Shown: positions 6,984 through 8,048 of the stretch, piece by piece
Layout of the letters: each line of letters starts with the position of its first letter
Numbering within the stretch: the stretch's first letter is position 1
NCBI GenBank assembly: GCA_902784025.1
Contig: CACZTF010000132.1
Span: forward strand, 1 to 8,048
Source of the DNA: an uncultured Lachnospiraceae bacterium
Lineage (GTDB): Bacteria > Bacillota > Clostridia > Lachnospirales > Lachnospiraceae
Reading direction: 5' to 3'
Length of the DNA: 8,048 nt
The notes under the pieces: model-generated
Database searches by the model: none
What the model was told of the DNA's origin: nothing
What the model saw: only the letters and a program-made list of their open reading frames with translations
Made by a program: the position numbers and the translations under genes

Positions 6984-7114
6984 ATGGATAACCTCCTAAC
7001 ACAAAAGGCTGCCACATCACACTTTAAAGCGATATTGCGGCAGACCTGTAACAAAAATATATTTATTTTATGATATCAACTGTTCTTTTTTCTCATGATC
7101 AAATGCAATTTTTC
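6984..7114 (-). other. gap-pgk intergenic spacer (pgk leader)
   Basis: A 131-base AT-rich spacer, longer than the other glycolytic gaps (33-46 bases). It holds the hairpin at 7009-7043 and the strong pgk ribosome binding site AGGAGGT. No gap terminator is visible, because no GC-rich stem with a U-tract follows the gap stop. A -10-like TAAAAT occurs near the middle, but no convincing -35 box is at the right distance. I therefore read it as transcribed through from gap. Confidence 0.5.
7009..7043 (-). promoter_or_regulatory. Imperfect hairpin in the pgk mRNA leader
   Basis: In the minus-strand RNA, CTGCCGCA pairs with TGUGGCAG (eight pairs, one G-U). Inside lies a second arm, CGCT / AGUG, around a UUAA loop, separated by a small asymmetric bulge. 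One outer pair is G-U in the minus-strand transcript but would be an A-C mismatch on the plus strand, so the structure favours this mRNA. The bases after it are CCUUUUG, too short a U-run for a normal terminator. Possible roles are RNase processing, 5'-end protection of the pgk segment, or weak attenuation. Confidence 0.5.
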
Positions 7115-8048
7115 TCAAAGAGAAGCAAGATACTTTATAGTTCTTACCATCTGTGCTGTATAAGAATTCTCATTATCATACCATGCTGCAACCTCTACAT
7201 GTGTTCTTCCGTCCCCTGAAGGTATACACATGGTGAGGGTAGCATCAAAGAGGGAGCCGTAACTCATTCCGATGATATCACTGGATACGATCTGCTCCTC
7301 TGTATATCCGAAGGATTCCGTTACTCTTTCCTTCATACCGGCATTTATCTCTTCTGCAGTGATCTTACCTTCAACAATAGCGAAAAGATTGGTTATGGAG
7401 CCGGTAGGCGTAGGCACTCGAAGTGCGGAACCGTTCAACTTTCCATTCAACTCAGGTATAACAAGTCCGATAGCCTTTGCCGCACCTGAAGAAGAAGGGA
7501 TGATGTTCAGAGCCGCAGCTCTCGATCTTCTGAAATTCCCCTTTCTCTGAGCGCTGTCAAGAAGCTGCTGGTCGCCTGTGTAAGCATGGATGGTCTTCAT
7601 GATCCCGGACTCGATGGGCGCCATTTCATTAAGTGCCTTGGCCATGGGCGCAAGACAGTTTGTAGTACATGAAGCAGCAGAGATCACTACGTCATCAGAG
7701 GTGAGAGTCTCGTGGTTTACATTGTACACAATAGTCTTAAGGTCATCACCTGCAGGTGCTGAGATAACAACCTTCTTGGCACCTGCATTTATATGAGCCA
7801 TGGACTTTTCCTTAGATGTGTAGAAACCTGTACACTCAAGCACTACATCTACCCCATCCTCTCCCCAGGGTATATCTGCAGCATCTCTCTCTCCATGTAT
7901 CTTGATGGTCTTACCACGGACAGTAAGGGTATTAGCTTCGTCATCCGCAGTAACTTCGTTTTCCTTTCCAAGCTCCACAAATCTTGCCTGTGTGGAATCA
8001 TATTTTAAAAGATAAGCAAGCAGGCTCGGCTTTGAAAGATCATTGATC
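7115..8048 (-). CDS. gap: Glyceraldehyde-3-phosphate dehydrogenase, 5' end cut by window edge
   Basis: A cytosolic NAD-linked type I GAPDH (EC 1.2.1.12) making 1,3-bisphosphoglycerate. About 310 residues are visible; the frame is open to the right edge. The first visible residues (INDLSKPSLLAYLLKYDST) match the family from about residue 30, so the start codon and the N-terminal GxGxxG of the Rossmann fold lie outside the window. A GTG at 7978 is an internal valine, not a start. The catalytic cysteine is in SAASCTTNCLAP (codon 7667-7669), with its partner histidine in TIHAYTGDQ. Further family motifs are RRSRAAALNIIP, SSGAAKAIGLVIPELNGKL, RVPTPTGSITNL, SYGSLFDAT and WYDNENSYTAQMVRT. The usual DGPHRKGD loop reads DSAQRKGN. 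pgk follows after 131 bases. Any promoter or regulator upstream of gap is not visible. Confidence 0.98.
   Translation of the reverse strand, partial: INDLSKPSLLAYLLKYDSTQARFVELGKENEVTADDEANTLTVRGKTIKIHGERDAADIPWGEDGVDVVLECTGFYTSKEKSMAHINAGAKKVVISAPAGDDLKTIVYNVNHETLTSDDVVISAASCTTNCLAPMAKALNEMAPIESGIMKTIHAYTGDQQLLDSAQRKGNFRRSRAAALNIIPSSSGAAKAIGLVIPELNGKLNGSALRVPTPTGSITNLFAIVEGKITAEEINAGMKERVTESFGYTEEQIVSSDIIGMSYGSLFDATLTMCIPSGDGRTHVEVAAWYDNENSYTAQMVRTIKYLASL

Noticed and set aside
7979..8048. GTG at 7976-7978 as the gap start, leaving the right edge non-coding
   Set aside because: The frame continues to the window edge and translates to INDLSKPSLLAYLLKYDST, a typical internal GAPDH sequence.
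1..8048. Mobile elements, CRISPR repeats, tRNA/rRNA genes, phage or defence genes
   Set aside because: Read for on both strands; nearly all of the window is accounted for by intact conserved genes, and no repeats or RNA-gene features were seen.

Overview
Every gene that can be supported in this window lies on the minus strand. The window looks like chromosomal housekeeping DNA from an anaerobic member of the Bacillota, most likely a Lachnospiraceae-type clostridium. This rests on AT-leaning DNA, strong AGGAGG-type ribosome binding sites, tight glycolytic gene packing, a KtrA-like RCK protein and KtrB-like channel, the zinc-ribbon form of L28, and a FeoB-associated-type Cys-rich membrane segment. 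The taxon is judged from protein style, not from a search.

In transcription order (right to left): gap (glyceraldehyde-3-phosphate dehydrogenase, N-terminus cut by the window edge), a 131-base spacer with an mRNA hairpin, pgk, tpiA, gpmI, a HAD phosphatase with an unusual membrane-anchored Cys-rich N-terminus, a 135-base spacer, a Trk/Ktr potassium channel subunit, its RCK regulatory subunit, and finally rpmB (ribosomal protein L28). rpmB has its own near-consensus promoter and ends at a symmetrical, probably bidirectional, terminator near the left edge.

Gap, Pgk, TpiA and GpmI together carry triose phosphates to 2-phosphoglycerate. No enolase or pyruvate kinase gene follows. Instead come a phosphoglycolate-phosphatase-like HAD protein, possibly for disposal of side products, and a K+ uptake pair. 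No clear terminator is visible between gap and rpmB, so readthrough along the series is plausible.

Four start codons were moved from the longest reading frame to the one with a properly spaced ribosome binding site: rpmB (GTG at 262), the K+ channel gene (ATG at 2408), gpmI (ATG at 4964) and tpiA (ATG at 5743).

The most unusual item is the fusion of a FeoB-associated-like Cys-rich membrane segment to a HAD phosphatase. Next are a Gly-to-Arg change in the dinucleotide-binding motif of the RCK protein and the hairpin in the pgk leader. I saw no mobile element, CRISPR array, phage gene or defence system.
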